A stretch of DNA of 42,097 nt from Limnohabitans sp. (GTDB taxonomy: Bacteria > Pseudomonadota > Gammaproteobacteria > Burkholderiales > Burkholderiaceae_C), in the NCBI RefSeq assembly GCF_017848645.1, contig NZ_JAFEIF010000003.1, positions 1-42,097 on the forward strand, in the 5' to 3' direction. Below are positions 23,675 to 32,482 of the stretch, one piece after another. A program made the position numbers and the translations under genes. Under the pieces are notes generated by a model that made no database searches, had not been told where the DNA came from, and was given only the letters and a program-made list of their open reading frames with translations. How positions within the stretch are numbered: the first letter of the stretch is position 1; each line of letters begins with the position of its first letter.

Positions 23675-24672
23675 TGGGCCTTGATGTTGTTGTCTTTGGC
23701 CACTTGGGTCCACAGAGGAATTTCGGTGGCAATGGTTTTGGCAAAGTCAGCACTGCTGCCGCCTACGGGTCGGATATCGAGTTTGGCCATGCGTTCGGCC
23801 ACATCAGGCAAGGCCATGATGCGGGCCATTTCTTCTTGCAAGCGCTTGACGATGGGCGCAGGCGTGCCGGCCGGGGCCAACAAACCGCTCCAGAAGTTCA
23901 CCGCCAAATCAATGCCCTGCTCTTTCAGTGTGGGCACTTGCGGGTAGCTGGCCAGGCGCTGCTCAGAGGTGACGGCCAAGGCACGCAGCTTGCCCGACTT
24001 GACCAGCGCAGCGATGGGACCGGAGTCGATCAAGGTCATTTGCACTTCTTGCGTGAGCACCGCGTTGATGGACGGGGCGCTGCCCTGGTAGGGCACGTTC
24101 AAAGCCTTCAGGCCGGACTTGGCCTTGACCAATTCCATGACCAACTGAAAGGAGGCCGAGGGGTAGGAGTAGTTGCTTTTGTCGGCATTGGCCTTGGACA
24201 AGGCGACCAGGTCGTTGAAGGTTTTGGCGGGCGAGGCTTCGTTGACGGCCAGGATCATGGGGAATGAGCCCGCCAACGAGATGGGCACCAGGTCGGTGAT
24301 GGGGTTGTAGGACAGCTTGGCCACGAGAGCCGGATTGAACACGATGGGGCCACTGGCCGCCATCAGCAAGGTGTAGCCATCGGGCGCAGCTTTGACCACA
24401 AATTCGGTCCCCACGGCGGCACCCGCGCCGGGTTTGTTTTCAACCAACACCGGCTGACCCAATGACGGCGCCAATTTTTCAGCCACCACACGGGCCAGGA
24501 TGTCGTTGGCGCCGCCCGGGGCATAAGGCACCACGATGCGCACCGGCTTGTTGGGCCAGGCCGCTTGCGCCCAGGATTGGGCCGGGGCCAATGCAACCAT
24601 AGAGGTGGCCAAAGACACGGCGGCAGCGGTCACCAGTTTGCGGCGCGAAGAGGATGTGTGGCGAGTGGTCAT
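23671..24672 (-). CDS. Bug-family (TctC-like) periplasmic solute-binding protein
   Basis: A 333-residue protein of the Bordetella uptake gene family. A signal peptide of about 36 residues contains SRRKLVTAA (Tat-like) and ends SWAQA. The mature part begins WPNKPVRIVVPYAPGGANDI and has VENKPGAGAAVGTEFVVKAAP and PDGYTLL, all family signatures. These proteins bind carboxylates, amino acids or aromatic acids. Here, between the ThDP enzyme and two aromatic monooxygenases, an aromatic or 2-oxo acid is the natural guess. AGGAGA lies eight bases before the ATG. No TctA/TctB permease is in the operon. Confidence 0.94.
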   Translation of the reverse strand: MTTRHTSSSRRKLVTAAAVSLATSMVALAPAQSWAQAAWPNKPVRIVVPYAPGGANDILARVVAEKLAPSLGQPVLVENKPGAGAAVGTEFVVKAAPDGYTLLMAASGPIVFNPALVAKLSYNPITDLVPISLAGSFPMILAVNEASPAKTFNDLVALSKANADKSNYSYPSASFQLVMELVKAKSGLKALNVPYQGSAPSINAVLTQEVQMTLIDSGPIAALVKSGKLRALAVTSEQRLASYPQVPTLKEQGIDLAVNFWSGLLAPAGTPAPIVKRLQEEMARIMALPDVAERMAKLDIRPVGGSSADFAKTIATEIPLWTQVAKDNNIKAQ

Positions 24673-24703
24673 GGTGTGTCTCCTGTTTTGTCGGGGTTAA
24701 AAA

Positions 24704-26446
24704 TCAAATCTTGGCGACCGACGCCACCAGCAAAGCGGCGCGGCCTTCGTCCAGAGCCTGCAGACAGCGGGCGATGGCCGCAGGCAAGTCTTCGGGCCGG
24801 GCGACCCGCTCACCGTGCGCACCAAAGGCCTGGGCCACTTGTTCAAACCGGCGCTGCTCGCCTTTCAGGCGAGCCTGGAACTCGCCCGCTTGGGCCGCTG
24901 GCCCGTCGGGGTGCACACGCAGCACAGCTTCTTTGACGGCTTGCCAGCCGCCGTTGTCCAGCACCACGGTGAGGATGGGCAGGCCTTGCGCTTGCGCCAC
25001 CGCATACACCGACGTGGGCGTGGAGAAATGAAAACCGCCATCGCCTTCAATGTGCACCACCCGATCGTTGGGTCGGGCCAATTTGACGCCCAGCGCCATG
25101 CCGGCGCTGTAACCCAAACCACCCCCTGCACCGCCCAGGAAGCTCATGGGACGGGTGCGCGGAATTTGCTGCAGCACCGCAGGCGAATTGCGGATGGCTT
25201 CGTTGATGACCACGTCATCGGGACGCAACTGCAAACCGATCTGGGCGCACACCCAAGCCGGGTTCAGGGCGTCTTCTGTGCCCGGGTTTTGTGCAGCGGC
25301 GGCCACACGGTCCAGCCGCTGCTGGCGCTGCGCAGGCCAACGGGCCATGCGCTCGGCCACGCGTTGGTGAAAGGCCTCGTCGGCCAAGTCCGTGACGGCC
25401 TGGTGCAGGTCGCGCAAGGCCAGCGCACAGTCGGCCGGCCAGCGCACATCACTGGCAAAGCCCCAGGCCGGAAAGTCCTTCTTGATCGGGTCCACGTCGA
25501 TGTGCACCCAGCGGGTGTCTTCGCGGGGGCGGGTCTGGTGCGGCAGCCAAGGAACGTCGATGTCGAGCAGCAAGCCCCAATCGGTCTCAGGCAAGAGCGG
25601 CGTGGGGTCAAAGCCAAAAAAGCAAGGCGACTCGCGCGAGATGCACAGCCAAGTGGGGCTGAACTCCACCACCCGGATGCCACACAACTCGGCCAGCGCC
25701 TCCAGGGCCTGCACCGCCTCGGGCTTGCGCCCCAAATACGAGGTGATGACCAGCGGGTTGTCAGCGGCCATCAACTCGCGGGCGATTTGCAGCGTGGCCT
25801 CGGTGGGCAAAGCCCCCATGCGCACCGCGCCGTAGCGGGCAGCGGGGTAAGACTTGACTTGCTCGGTCGTCCAGGGCTCGATCAAAGTCTCGCGCGGCAG
25901 TGTCATGTACACCGGCCCTGCAGGCTCGGTGTGCATCACGCTGTGGGCGCGGCGCACCACCTCTTTGGCCACCACGCCCGAGGGCAGGTTGTAGTCCCAC
26001 TTGACATAGGGGCGCACCAGCGAGGCGATGTCGAACGGGTCCTGCACATAGTGCACATAGTTGTCGCGGGCACCGGGCACTTCGCCGTGCAGGGCATACG
26101 GGGCTTTGCCCGCCATGAGCAGCACCGGCAAACGCGCCCGCATCAGGTTGTGCATGCCCATGGCGGCGTTGGCCGTGCCTGCGTCCACATGCACCATGAC
26201 GCCCTGCCCCTGGCCTGTCACGGCAGCGTAACCCCCTGCCATGTGGATGGCCACGTTTTCATGGGGGCACAACACCACCTCAGGCATGGCCTGGCCCTCG
26301 GCCTGCAGCCGGGCCATCTCGTCGATCAGGGTCACATGGTCGGTGCCCAAATTGGAAAACAGGTAACGGATGCCGGTTTCTTGCAGGCCTTCCAGAAAAA
26401 ACCGGGCGGTGGTGTGTTGTGTCTCAGGCGTGGTCGAATCGGTCAT
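24704..26446 (-). CDS. ThDP-dependent enzyme, benzoylformate decarboxylase / acetolactate synthase-like
   Basis: A 580-residue thiamine diphosphate enzyme. The catalytic Glu is E63 in LCPHENVAIHMAGGYA. The cofactor-binding block is G468-DGGFHF ... ending VVLDN498-GGW, the GDG-N motif. The first 190 residues form the PYR domain and the last 180 the PP domain, with a Rossmann-like middle domain. Family members decarboxylate or ligate 2-oxo acids. Downstream of an aldehyde dehydrogenase, decarboxylation of an aryl- or alkyl-glyoxylate to an aldehyde is plausible, but this is inference. It begins 9 bp after the aldehyde dehydrogenase. Confidence 0.9.
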   Translation of the reverse strand: MTDSTTPETQHTTARFFLEGLQETGIRYLFSNLGTDHVTLIDEMARLQAEGQAMPEVVLCPHENVAIHMAGGYAAVTGQGQGVMVHVDAGTANAAMGMHNLMRARLPVLLMAGKAPYALHGEVPGARDNYVHYVQDPFDIASLVRPYVKWDYNLPSGVVAKEVVRRAHSVMHTEPAGPVYMTLPRETLIEPWTTEQVKSYPAARYGAVRMGALPTEATLQIARELMAADNPLVITSYLGRKPEAVQALEALAELCGIRVVEFSPTWLCISRESPCFFGFDPTPLLPETDWGLLLDIDVPWLPHQTRPREDTRWVHIDVDPIKKDFPAWGFASDVRWPADCALALRDLHQAVTDLADEAFHQRVAERMARWPAQRQQRLDRVAAAAQNPGTEDALNPAWVCAQIGLQLRPDDVVINEAIRNSPAVLQQIPRTRPMSFLGGAGGGLGYSAGMALGVKLARPNDRVVHIEGDGGFHFSTPTSVYAVAQAQGLPILTVVLDNGGWQAVKEAVLRVHPDGPAAQAGEFQARLKGEQRRFEQVAQAFGAHGERVARPEDLPAAIARCLQALDEGRAALLVASVAKI

Positions 26447-26455
26447 CGGTGGGGG

Positions 26456-27919
26456 TCAATCGTTGCAAGGCATGAAGACGTGCTTGGTTTCCATGAAGTC
26501 GTTCAGGCCTTCGACGCCGTGCAAACGACCAAAACCGCTTTGGCGGTAGCCCCCGGTTTCGATCTCGGCAAACAAGCGGTTGTGCGCGTTGACCCACACA
26601 TTGCCAAACTTGATGTGCCGGGCGATCTTGCGGGCAGCGCGGTGGTCCTGGGTCCAGACGGATGCGGCCAAGCCGTAACGCGTGGCGTTGGCCCGATCCA
26701 CCGCTTCGGTGTCGGTCGCAAAAGTTTCCAGCGTGACCAAGGGGCCAAAAATTTCGTCCTGCACAAAATGGCTGTTCAGGTCTTGCGTGGCCACGAGCGA
26801 TGGTGTGATGAACGCACCGCCACGGGGCGTGTCATCGGGCACACGACCGGCCAGCAGCACGCGGCAGTCTTGCGCGGCCGCCCTGACTTCGTCCAGCAAA
26901 CGGGCTTGGTTGCGCTGATCGATCAGCGGCCCCATGCCCGAGCTGGGTTGATCGCCCGGCCCCACTTTGACCTGCGCCAAAGCCTGCGCCAGTTGGGCAG
27001 AAAAGTCGGCAGCCACCGATTCGTGCACCAGCACCCGGCTGATGGCGGTGCACATTTGACCGGCCATGACACAAGCGCCGCCCACGATCCCGCGCACAGC
27101 GGCGCTCAGGTCAGCGTCTGATCGCACAATGGCCGGGGCTTTGCCGCCCAGCTCCAACGACAGGCGAGTCAGGTTCCTGGCGGTGGACAAGGCGATTTGC
27201 TTGCCCACATAGGTCGAGCCGGTGAAGCTGATGACATCGACCTCAGGGTGCGCACACAGGTGTTGCGTGGCCACGATGTCTTGCTCGATGAAGGAGTTGA
27301 TGACGCCCGCCGGAATGCGCTCGTCGGCCACCAAACAGGCCATGACCTGGGTGTGCACCAGCGCGGTCTGGTGCGCCGCCTTGATGACCACGGTGCAGCC
27401 TGCCGCCAGCGCTGGGGCCAAAGAGCGCACCAGCAAGGTCACGGGCGCATTCCAGGGCACGATGATCGCCGCCACACCAATGGCTTCGCGTTCGATGTGC
27501 GAGTACACCTCGGGCTCCATCTCGATGACACGGCCAAACAGGTTGCGGGCCAGCCCGGCGTAATAACGCAGCTCTGAAATACCGGCCATGACTTCGCCTT
27601 CGGCCTCGCGCTGCAACTTGCCATTGAGCCGCACCAGGGTCTGCACAACTTGGGCTTTGTTGTGCTCCAGGCGGTCTGCAAACAGGCGCAGCACGTCCGA
27701 GCGCAGTTTGGGCTGCTGCGACCAGGTGGTGGACTCAAAGGCGCGGCGGGCGCAGGCGATGGCGGTGTCTACCTCTTGCACGCTGGCGGCCACGAACTGG
27801 GCCGCTTGTTCGCCTGTGGCTGGGTTGAAGGAATCGCCGAGTGTGTGTGCGTCGCTGGGCATGACCCATTGACCGTCGATGTAGTTGTGCGCGATGCGGG
27901 TGTCTGGGGACGTTTTCAT
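26456..27919 (-). CDS. NAD(P)-dependent aldehyde dehydrogenase, first gene of the catabolic operon
   Basis: A 487-residue ALDH superfamily protein. The Rossmann-domain block is VPWNAPVTLLVRSLAPALAA, then SFTGSTYVGKQIA. The general base E256 sits in SLELGGKAP and the catalytic C290 in GQMCTAISR; QDEIFGPLVTLETF and GGYRQSGFGRLHG follow. It resembles betaine-aldehyde or benzaldehyde dehydrogenases and should oxidise the aldehyde made by the next enzyme. The start is ATG 27919; the open frame runs 156 bp further into the operator region but without protein-like sequence. The inverted repeat at 27978-27997 lies 58 bp upstream. Confidence 0.94.
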   Translation of the reverse strand: MKTSPDTRIAHNYIDGQWVMPSDAHTLGDSFNPATGEQAAQFVAASVQEVDTAIACARRAFESTTWSQQPKLRSDVLRLFADRLEHNKAQVVQTLVRLNGKLQREAEGEVMAGISELRYYAGLARNLFGRVIEMEPEVYSHIEREAIGVAAIIVPWNAPVTLLVRSLAPALAAGCTVVIKAAHQTALVHTQVMACLVADERIPAGVINSFIEQDIVATQHLCAHPEVDVISFTGSTYVGKQIALSTARNLTRLSLELGGKAPAIVRSDADLSAAVRGIVGGACVMAGQMCTAISRVLVHESVAADFSAQLAQALAQVKVGPGDQPSSGMGPLIDQRNQARLLDEVRAAAQDCRVLLAGRVPDDTPRGGAFITPSLVATQDLNSHFVQDEIFGPLVTLETFATDTEAVDRANATRYGLAASVWTQDHRAARKIARHIKFGNVWVNAHNRLFAEIETGGYRQSGFGRLHGVEGLNDFMETKHVFMPCND

Positions 27920-28223
27920 GGTGCTGGCCGGTCTTGAACAGAACAAAGCAGGCCCAAGTCTGGGACGCCCATGCCAATTGCTTAGCATGTTAAGTAAATC
28001 AGACCTTGATGCTAGCCACTGTGACGCGATCGGCCATTGGGTCAAACCCTGCGTACTTATCATTGACAAACGCACAAGTGGCGCGGCCGCATCTCCTCAA
28101 CGTGCCACCTGAACTGCGCCTGTTCAGGGGCGGTCAACGACCTAAAAAAACAGCGACCAAGAGGTCAGAAACCACCGGCTTTCATGAAAGAACGGCCCCT
28201 CTCAGGGATTGGATCACCGAAAC
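27920..28223. other. 304-bp intergenic region upstream of the catabolic operon
   Basis: No supported gene. It carries the operator candidate at 27978-27997 and must contain the operon promoter for the leftward genes. The sequence from about 28075 to 28223 shows nothing recognisable. Confidence 0.6.
27978..27997. promoter_or_regulatory. Imperfect inverted repeat, putative operator of the catabolic operon
   Basis: TTGCTTAGCATGTTAAGTAA is a 20-bp inverted repeat with two mismatched pairs, centred 68 bp before the ALDH start. Its size, AT-rich arms and central CATG resemble operators of MarR-type regulators of aromatic catabolism. No regulator gene is adjacent, so the factor would be encoded elsewhere. 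Confidence 0.55.
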
Positions 28224-28835
28224 TCAGGCCGCCAGCAAATAGCCCTCTGAAGCCGATGCGTCCAGAGTGTGGCCCTGAATCAAAGCAGGTGCCGCTTGCT
28301 TGAATGCGGCCACCACCTGGCCCTCAGCCATGGAGAAAATCTCGTCTTGCAGCAGCCTGGAAAAGAACAGATCGGCCGACAACTGCGGGGCGTGTAAATG
28401 GCAATAGTCGGCCACCAGGGTCCGATAAAAGCCCACAAATTCACGCATCAAGGCACTGGTTTTCGCCGCATCGACCAGTTGCATCTGCTCGGGCACAGAC
28501 AACAGTTTCAGCGGGTTTTCGTTGTACAAACCAAACCGGGTCCAGCCAAATTTGGGGTAAGCGGTTTGCGTACGCCAGTCGGCGTAGTGCTGCTTGAAAT
28601 ACGTCTGCATGCATTGGTCTGTGGCCACCAAAGCAAACAAGCACAACACGAACATGGGGCGCAGCTCAGGGTCGATGTCTTGGAGGTCGCCCTCGACGCG
28701 TGACCAATTTTTGCCGCCAAACTGGATCAGGTCCTTGTCGTTCAGGATGTCTTTGAGCACTTGCGGCACTTCACTGAATTGCAGTTTGCCGATGTCGCGT
28801 TGAAAACCGTGATTGAAATATTTGACGATGCTCAT
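28224..28835 (-). CDS. Uncharacterised helical protein
   Basis: A 203-residue soluble protein with no recognised family. It is strongly helical, with aromatic-rich stretches (RTQTAYPKFGWTRFGLYNEN at about residues 88-107, LMREFVGFYRTLVADYCHLH at about 129-148, and ALVATDQCMQTYFKQHYADW). Several His, Glu and Asp residues in helices (DQCMQTYFKQHYAD, DYCHLHAPQLSAD, LLQDEIFS) could suit a metal- or cofactor-binding four-helix bundle, but this is speculation. GC content is lower than in the neighbours. The ATG at 28835 was chosen because the extension to 28892 is not protein-like. It lies alone, upstream of neither operon. Confidence 0.7.
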   Translation of the reverse strand: MSIVKYFNHGFQRDIGKLQFSEVPQVLKDILNDKDLIQFGGKNWSRVEGDLQDIDPELRPMFVLCLFALVATDQCMQTYFKQHYADWRTQTAYPKFGWTRFGLYNENPLKLLSVPEQMQLVDAAKTSALMREFVGFYRTLVADYCHLHAPQLSADLFFSRLLQDEIFSMAEGQVVAAFKQAAPALIQGHTLDASASEGYLLAA

Positions 28836-29138
28836 TTTTTGCCTTTCGATACAAAAAAATGAATTCAGCAGATGACCTCTTGAAAAAGCCAAGGGACTGA
28901 CAAGAATTCAATCGAGCCCCTTAAAAATCCGAATATTCACCTTTCATCGGATTTGTCGTTTTCATTTTTGTGACATCTTAGTAATTAATTTTCAAATACA
29001 AAAGACAATTACCGGGTTATTACATATTGTTTCAATTTCCCAGGCCTGTTGATGCAGGCCTGCCACAGGGCTGACGACGCAACACCTGCACCGCCAACCT
29101 CACTGTGCTGGCGAGTGGGCATTGGCCCCCAAAACCGC
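28836..29138. other. 303-bp AT-rich intergenic region
   Basis: No gene seen. From 28840 to 29040 it is AT-rich and probably carries the promoter of the leftward 203-residue protein gene. It includes a hairpin at 28925-28954 and a CAGGCCTG pair (29041-29048 and 29055-29062) that can pair as a stem just beyond the stop of the leftward binding-protein gene. Confidence 0.5.
28925..28954 (-). terminator. Possible leftward terminator hairpin
   Basis: AAATCCGA (28925-28932) and TCGGATTT (28947-28954) form an eight-base stem with a 14-base loop. Read leftward, it ends in a TTTTT tract. It would serve the binding-protein gene that ends at 29139, though it is about 185 bp away. Confidence 0.35.
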
Positions 29139-30416
29139 TCAGCCCCCCGGTCGCACCATCTGGCAAGTGCTGGGCAGACGGGCCTGCTCGGCCTTGATCT
29201 GGCGCACCACTTTGAAGCCGTAACCCGAGCCTTCCACGTCAAACGGCACGCCGGGGGTCCCCTGGCGTGCCATCACGCCCACCACCAGCGGCTGCTGAAA
29301 CTGGTGGTCTTGCGCGCGCATGCTGCCGGTTTGCCCGGCGATGCTGACGCGGGCTTTTTCCAGTTGCATGGCCATGGCTACCGGGTCGGTGCCCCCGGCT
29401 TTTTCCACCGCCTGCGCCAGCGCCTCGATCATGAGTTGCATGCGCACATGCACATAGTCTTCGGACGGTTTGGGAAAGCGTTGGCGGAAGTCTTGGTAAA
29501 ACTGGGCGCTGGCCTGGCCCGGCACATTGGGCAGCCAGTCGGCCACCGCGATCACACGGCCCACACCGGCTTCGCCAATGGCTGCAGGCGCGCCCAGGGC
29601 GTTGCCATAAAAGGTGTAGAACTTGCCTTCGTAACCGGCCTCGCGTGCGGCTTTGACCAAGAGCGTCAGGTCATTGCCCCAGTTGCCCGTGATCACGGCC
29701 TGCGCACCGCTGGCCTTGATCTTGGCGGCGTAGGGCAAAAAGTCTTTCACCCGGCCCATGGGGTGCAGCTCGTCGCCCACGATCTGCACATCCGGGCGCT
29801 GTGCGCCCAACTGACGCCGGGCCTCGCGCAACACGGCCTGACCGAAGCTGTAGTCCTGACCGATCAAATAAGCCGATTTGACGCTGGGGTCTTCGCGCAA
29901 GACCTGCATGAGCGCCGCCATGCGCATGTCGGCGTGGGCGTCAAAACGAAAATGCCAGAAGCTGCATTTCTCGTTGGTCAAGGCCGGATCGACCGCCGAG
30001 TAATTGAGAAACAGCACGCGCCGGGTGGGCTCGCGCTCGTTGTGCTTGTTGATCGCGTCGATCAGGGCCGCCGCATTGGCCGAGGAGTTGCCTTGCAACA
30101 CAACCTGTGCACCGTCGTCGATGGCCGATTTGAGGGCCGACAAAGCCTCTTCGCTTTGGCCTTTGCTGTCGTGGCGCGCCAGCACCATGGGCCTCAGGCC
30201 TTGTGCGGTGGGGACGCCGCCACGGGCATTGACCCGCTCGACCGCCCAGGCGATGTTGCGCACCACAGATTCCCCCGTGTTGGCAAAGGGGCCGCTCAGG
30301 CCCTCGATCAAGGCCAGGCGAATGGGCGCGGGCGACTGGGCATGGGCGGGCACAAAAGACAGGGCTGCAGCACAGGCGAGCAGCGTGCGGCGCGAGAAAA
30401 AGGGCAGTGAATGCAT
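29139..30416 (-). CDS. Branched-chain amino-acid-type ABC substrate-binding protein
   Basis: A 425-residue periplasmic binding protein of the LivJ/peripla_BP_6 type. The signal peptide (about residues 1-27) contains FFSRRTLLACAAALSF and ends VPAHAQ, with a Tat-like SRRTLL. The mature part begins IRLALIEGLSGPFANTGESV, then AVERVNARGG, VVLQGNSSANAAALIDAINK, YLIGQDYSFGQAVLREARRQ and AQAVITGNWGNDLTLLVKAA. Such proteins bind amino acids, amides or aromatic acids. No permease or ATPase of the Liv type lies nearby, so it is an orphan here. Met at 30416 is used; an upstream frame extension is not signal-like. Confidence 0.9.
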   Translation of the reverse strand: MHSLPFFSRRTLLACAAALSFVPAHAQSPAPIRLALIEGLSGPFANTGESVVRNIAWAVERVNARGGVPTAQGLRPMVLARHDSKGQSEEALSALKSAIDDGAQVVLQGNSSANAAALIDAINKHNEREPTRRVLFLNYSAVDPALTNEKCSFWHFRFDAHADMRMAALMQVLREDPSVKSAYLIGQDYSFGQAVLREARRQLGAQRPDVQIVGDELHPMGRVKDFLPYAAKIKASGAQAVITGNWGNDLTLLVKAAREAGYEGKFYTFYGNALGAPAAIGEAGVGRVIAVADWLPNVPGQASAQFYQDFRQRFPKPSEDYVHVRMQLMIEALAQAVEKAGGTDPVAMAMQLEKARVSIAGQTGSMRAQDHQFQQPLVVGVMARQGTPGVPFDVEGSGYGFKVVRQIKAEQARLPSTCQMVRPGG

Positions 30417-30554
30417 GGCAAGACAGACGCAGGGCCGAGAACCGGCCCTTACAAGCAAAGGGGCGGAGTTTAACCAGTGCGGGTCAGCACCCTCGGGTTA
30501 ACCCGAATTTCAACAGGACTTGCTCAAGACCTGTCCGGGGCCCGCTTCGAGGCT

Positions 30555-31604
30555 TCAAGCCCCGGCCAGCTCGTGCAGCGGCCAACGCGGCTTCACATCA
30601 AAGCTGTAACGCGCCTCGGCAGCCTGCGCCCCGGCTTGCAAACGCATGGCAGCGGCCATGGCGATCATGGCGCCGTTGTCGGTGCACAGGTGCAGCTCGG
30701 GGTAATGCACGCGCACCTTGGCTTTGGCGCAGGCGGCGTTGAGCTGCGCGCGCAGCTCGCGGTTGGCCCCAACGCCACCGGCCACCACCAGGCGCTTCAT
30801 GCCGCTGGCCTTAAGCGCGGTCATCGACTTTTTAACCAACACCTCGACAATCGCGGCTTGGGTCGATGCGGCCAAATCGGCCCGCTCGGGCGCGCCTTCG
30901 GTGTGGGCGGCAGGCCCGATTTTTTGGCTCTGCGTGAGCACCGCTGTTTTCAGGCCCGCAAACGAAAAGTCCAGATCCCCGCTGTGCAGCAGCGGGCGCG
31001 GCAGCTTGTAGGCCGCAGGATTCCCCTGCTCAGCCAAACGCGACAGGCCCGGGCCACCGGGGTAAGGCAGACCCATGAGCTTGGCCGATTTGTCAAAGGC
31101 TTCGCCTGCAGCGTCGTCAATCGTCTCGCCCAGCAGCTCGTAGCGACCCACGCCGTCCACCCGCATGAGCTGCGTGTGGCCACCTGAGACCAGCAAGGCG
31201 ATGAAGGGAAACTCAGGCGGATCGGCGCTCAAAAACGGCGAGAGCAAATGCCCTTCCAAATGGTGCACGCCCAGCACCGGCTTGCCCAAAGAAGCCGCCA
31301 AAGCACAGGCCACGCCCGAACCCACAAGCAAAGCCCCGGCCAGCCCAGGGCCCCGGGTGTAGGCCACCACGTCGATGCCCGCCAAAGTGGCCCCCGCCTC
31401 TGCCAGCACCTGGCGGGTGAGCGGCAGCACCCGGCGGATGTGGTCGCGGCTGGCGAGCTCGGGCACCACGCCGCCATAGGCCTGGTGCATCTCGATCTGG
31501 CTGTAAAGCGCGTGCGACAACAAGCGCGGCATGTCAGCGCCCGTGGTGGCCACCAAGGCCACACCGGTTTCGTCGCAGGATGATTCGATACCCAAAATTT
31601 GCAT
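30555..31604 (-). CDS. tsaD: tRNA N6-adenosine threonylcarbamoyltransferase TsaD
   Basis: A 349-residue universal protein that, with TsaB and TsaE, puts threonylcarbamoyl on A37 of ANN-reading tRNAs. The N-terminus [18 protein letters not shown] is nearly invariant. The metal site is H115-LEG-H119 in [22 protein letters not shown] and [14 protein letters not shown] (ATP-binding) follow, and a C-terminal [14 protein letters not shown] closes the ASKHA fold. The Met at 31604 gives the standard start; upstream Met codons are not part of the family. It is cytoplasmic and a housekeeping gene, divergent from the ModA-like gene. Confidence 0.97.
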   Translation of the reverse strand: MQILGIESSCDETGVALVATTGADMPRLLSHALYSQIEMHQAYGGVVPELASRDHIRRVLPLTRQVLAEAGATLAGIDVVAYTRGPGLAGALLVGSGVACALAASLGKPVLGVHHLEGHLLSPFLSADPPEFPFIALLVSGGHTQLMRVDGVGRYELLGETIDDAAGEAFDKSAKLMGLPYPGGPGLSRLAEQGNPAAYKLPRPLLHSGDLDFSFAGLKTAVLTQSQKIGPAAHTEGAPERADLAASTQAAIVEVLVKKSMTALKASGMKRLVVAGGVGANRELRAQLNAACAKAKVRVHYPELHLCTDNGAMIAMAAAMRLQAGAQAAEARYSFDVKPRWPLHELAGA

Positions 31605-31724
31605 AGCAGCGAGTTTAAGCGGGGCATGGGGGCTCATCGCACCTTGACCATAATCCTGACCCATGCAGTGCCCCATCGCGAAGGGGCCTTGCGCCTTTCA
31701 CCCCTGCATTTCAAAGCTCAAGCC

Positions 31725-32414
31725 ATGACCACACTGCGACTGATTTCCTCCATGGCCACCAAGCCGCTCCTGGCCGATCTGGTGGCGCTGTACCAAGCGC
31801 AAGCGCCCGGCGTGCAAGTGCAAGTCGAATCGGTCGGCGGGATCGATGCGGCCCAGCGCGTGCAAGCGGGCGAGGCCTTTGACGCGGTGGTGCTGTCCAG
31901 CGACGCCATCGACAAACTGATCGCCAGCGGCCATGTGCTGGCGGGCAGCCGGGTTGACCTGGTGCATTCGGGTGTGGCTGTGGCTGTGCCTGAGGGCCAG
32001 TCTGTGCCCGACATCTCCAGCGAAGACGCGCTGCGCCAAGCCGTGCTGGCCGCGCCCTCAGTGGGCCTGTCCACCGGCCCCAGCGGGGTGCAGCTGCGCC
32101 AACTGTTTGAGCGTTGGGGCATCCTCACGCAGATCGAGTCGAAGCTGGTGCAGGCCAAGCCCGGCGTGCCGGTGGGTGCCTTGCTGGCCCGGGGGGAAGT
32201 GGCGCTGGGCTTTCAGCAACTGAGCGAAATGCGCGGCGTGGCAGGCATCACGGTCCTTGGCCCCATGCCCCAGGCGGTGCAGATCACCACCACCTTTTCA
32301 GGCAGCGTGGCCAGCAGCTGCACACAGCCTGAAACGGTGCGCCCCTTGTTGGCTTTTTGGGCATCTGCCGCGTGTACCAGCACCAAAGAGCAGCACGGCA
32401 TGCAGGCCGTCTGA
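31725..32414 (+). CDS. ModA-like substrate-binding protein without a signal peptide
   Basis: A 229-residue PBP2-fold protein of the molybdate/extracellular-binding protein type. LRLISSMATKPLLADLVALY begins the domain directly at the start codon, then FDAVVLSSDAIDKLIASGHV, SVGLSTGPSGVQLRQLFERW, ALLARGEVALGFQQLSEM and LGPMPQAVQITTTFSGSVA. With no leader it is probably cytoplasmic, so it may be a sensor rather than a transporter component. The last 40 residues (after SCTQPETVRPLLAFW) diverge from the usual LLAFxAS...HGM ending; a 51-bp copy of this part of the gene lies at 39614-39664. Confidence 0.85.
   Translation: MTTLRLISSMATKPLLADLVALYQAQAPGVQVQVESVGGIDAAQRVQAGEAFDAVVLSSDAIDKLIASGHVLAGSRVDLVHSGVAVAVPEGQSVPDISSEDALRQAVLAAPSVGLSTGPSGVQLRQLFERWGILTQIESKLVQAKPGVPVGALLARGEVALGFQQLSEMRGVAGITVLGPMPQAVQITTTFSGSVASSCTQPETVRPLLAFWASAACTSTKEQHGMQAV
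32310..32360 (+). repeat. Copy A of a 51-bp duplicated segment (within the ModA-like gene)
   Basis: This segment encodes the SSCTQPETVRPLLAFW stretch near the C-terminus. It is identical to 39614-39664 except for one base (GAAACGG here, GAAGCGG there). Similarity stops abruptly on both sides. Confidence 0.93.
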
Positions 32415-32482
32415 ATGCAGCCGCTCGGACTGGCCATGCGCCAAATCAACTTCGCGGGAGCGCCTCAGCCCCTTTGAGCAGT

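Noticed and set aside
24815..27121. A 768-codon open frame on the + strand opposite the ThDP enzyme and aldehyde dehydrogenase genes
   Set aside because: It lies antisense to two clear enzymes with catalytic motifs. Its product is His/Gly/Arg/Val-rich with no domain, as expected of an antisense frame in GC-rich DNA.
27920..28075. N-terminal extension of the aldehyde dehydrogenase by 52 codons
   Set aside because: It crosses the inverted-repeat operator and lacks ALDH similarity; the usual ALDH N-terminus starts at ATG 27919.
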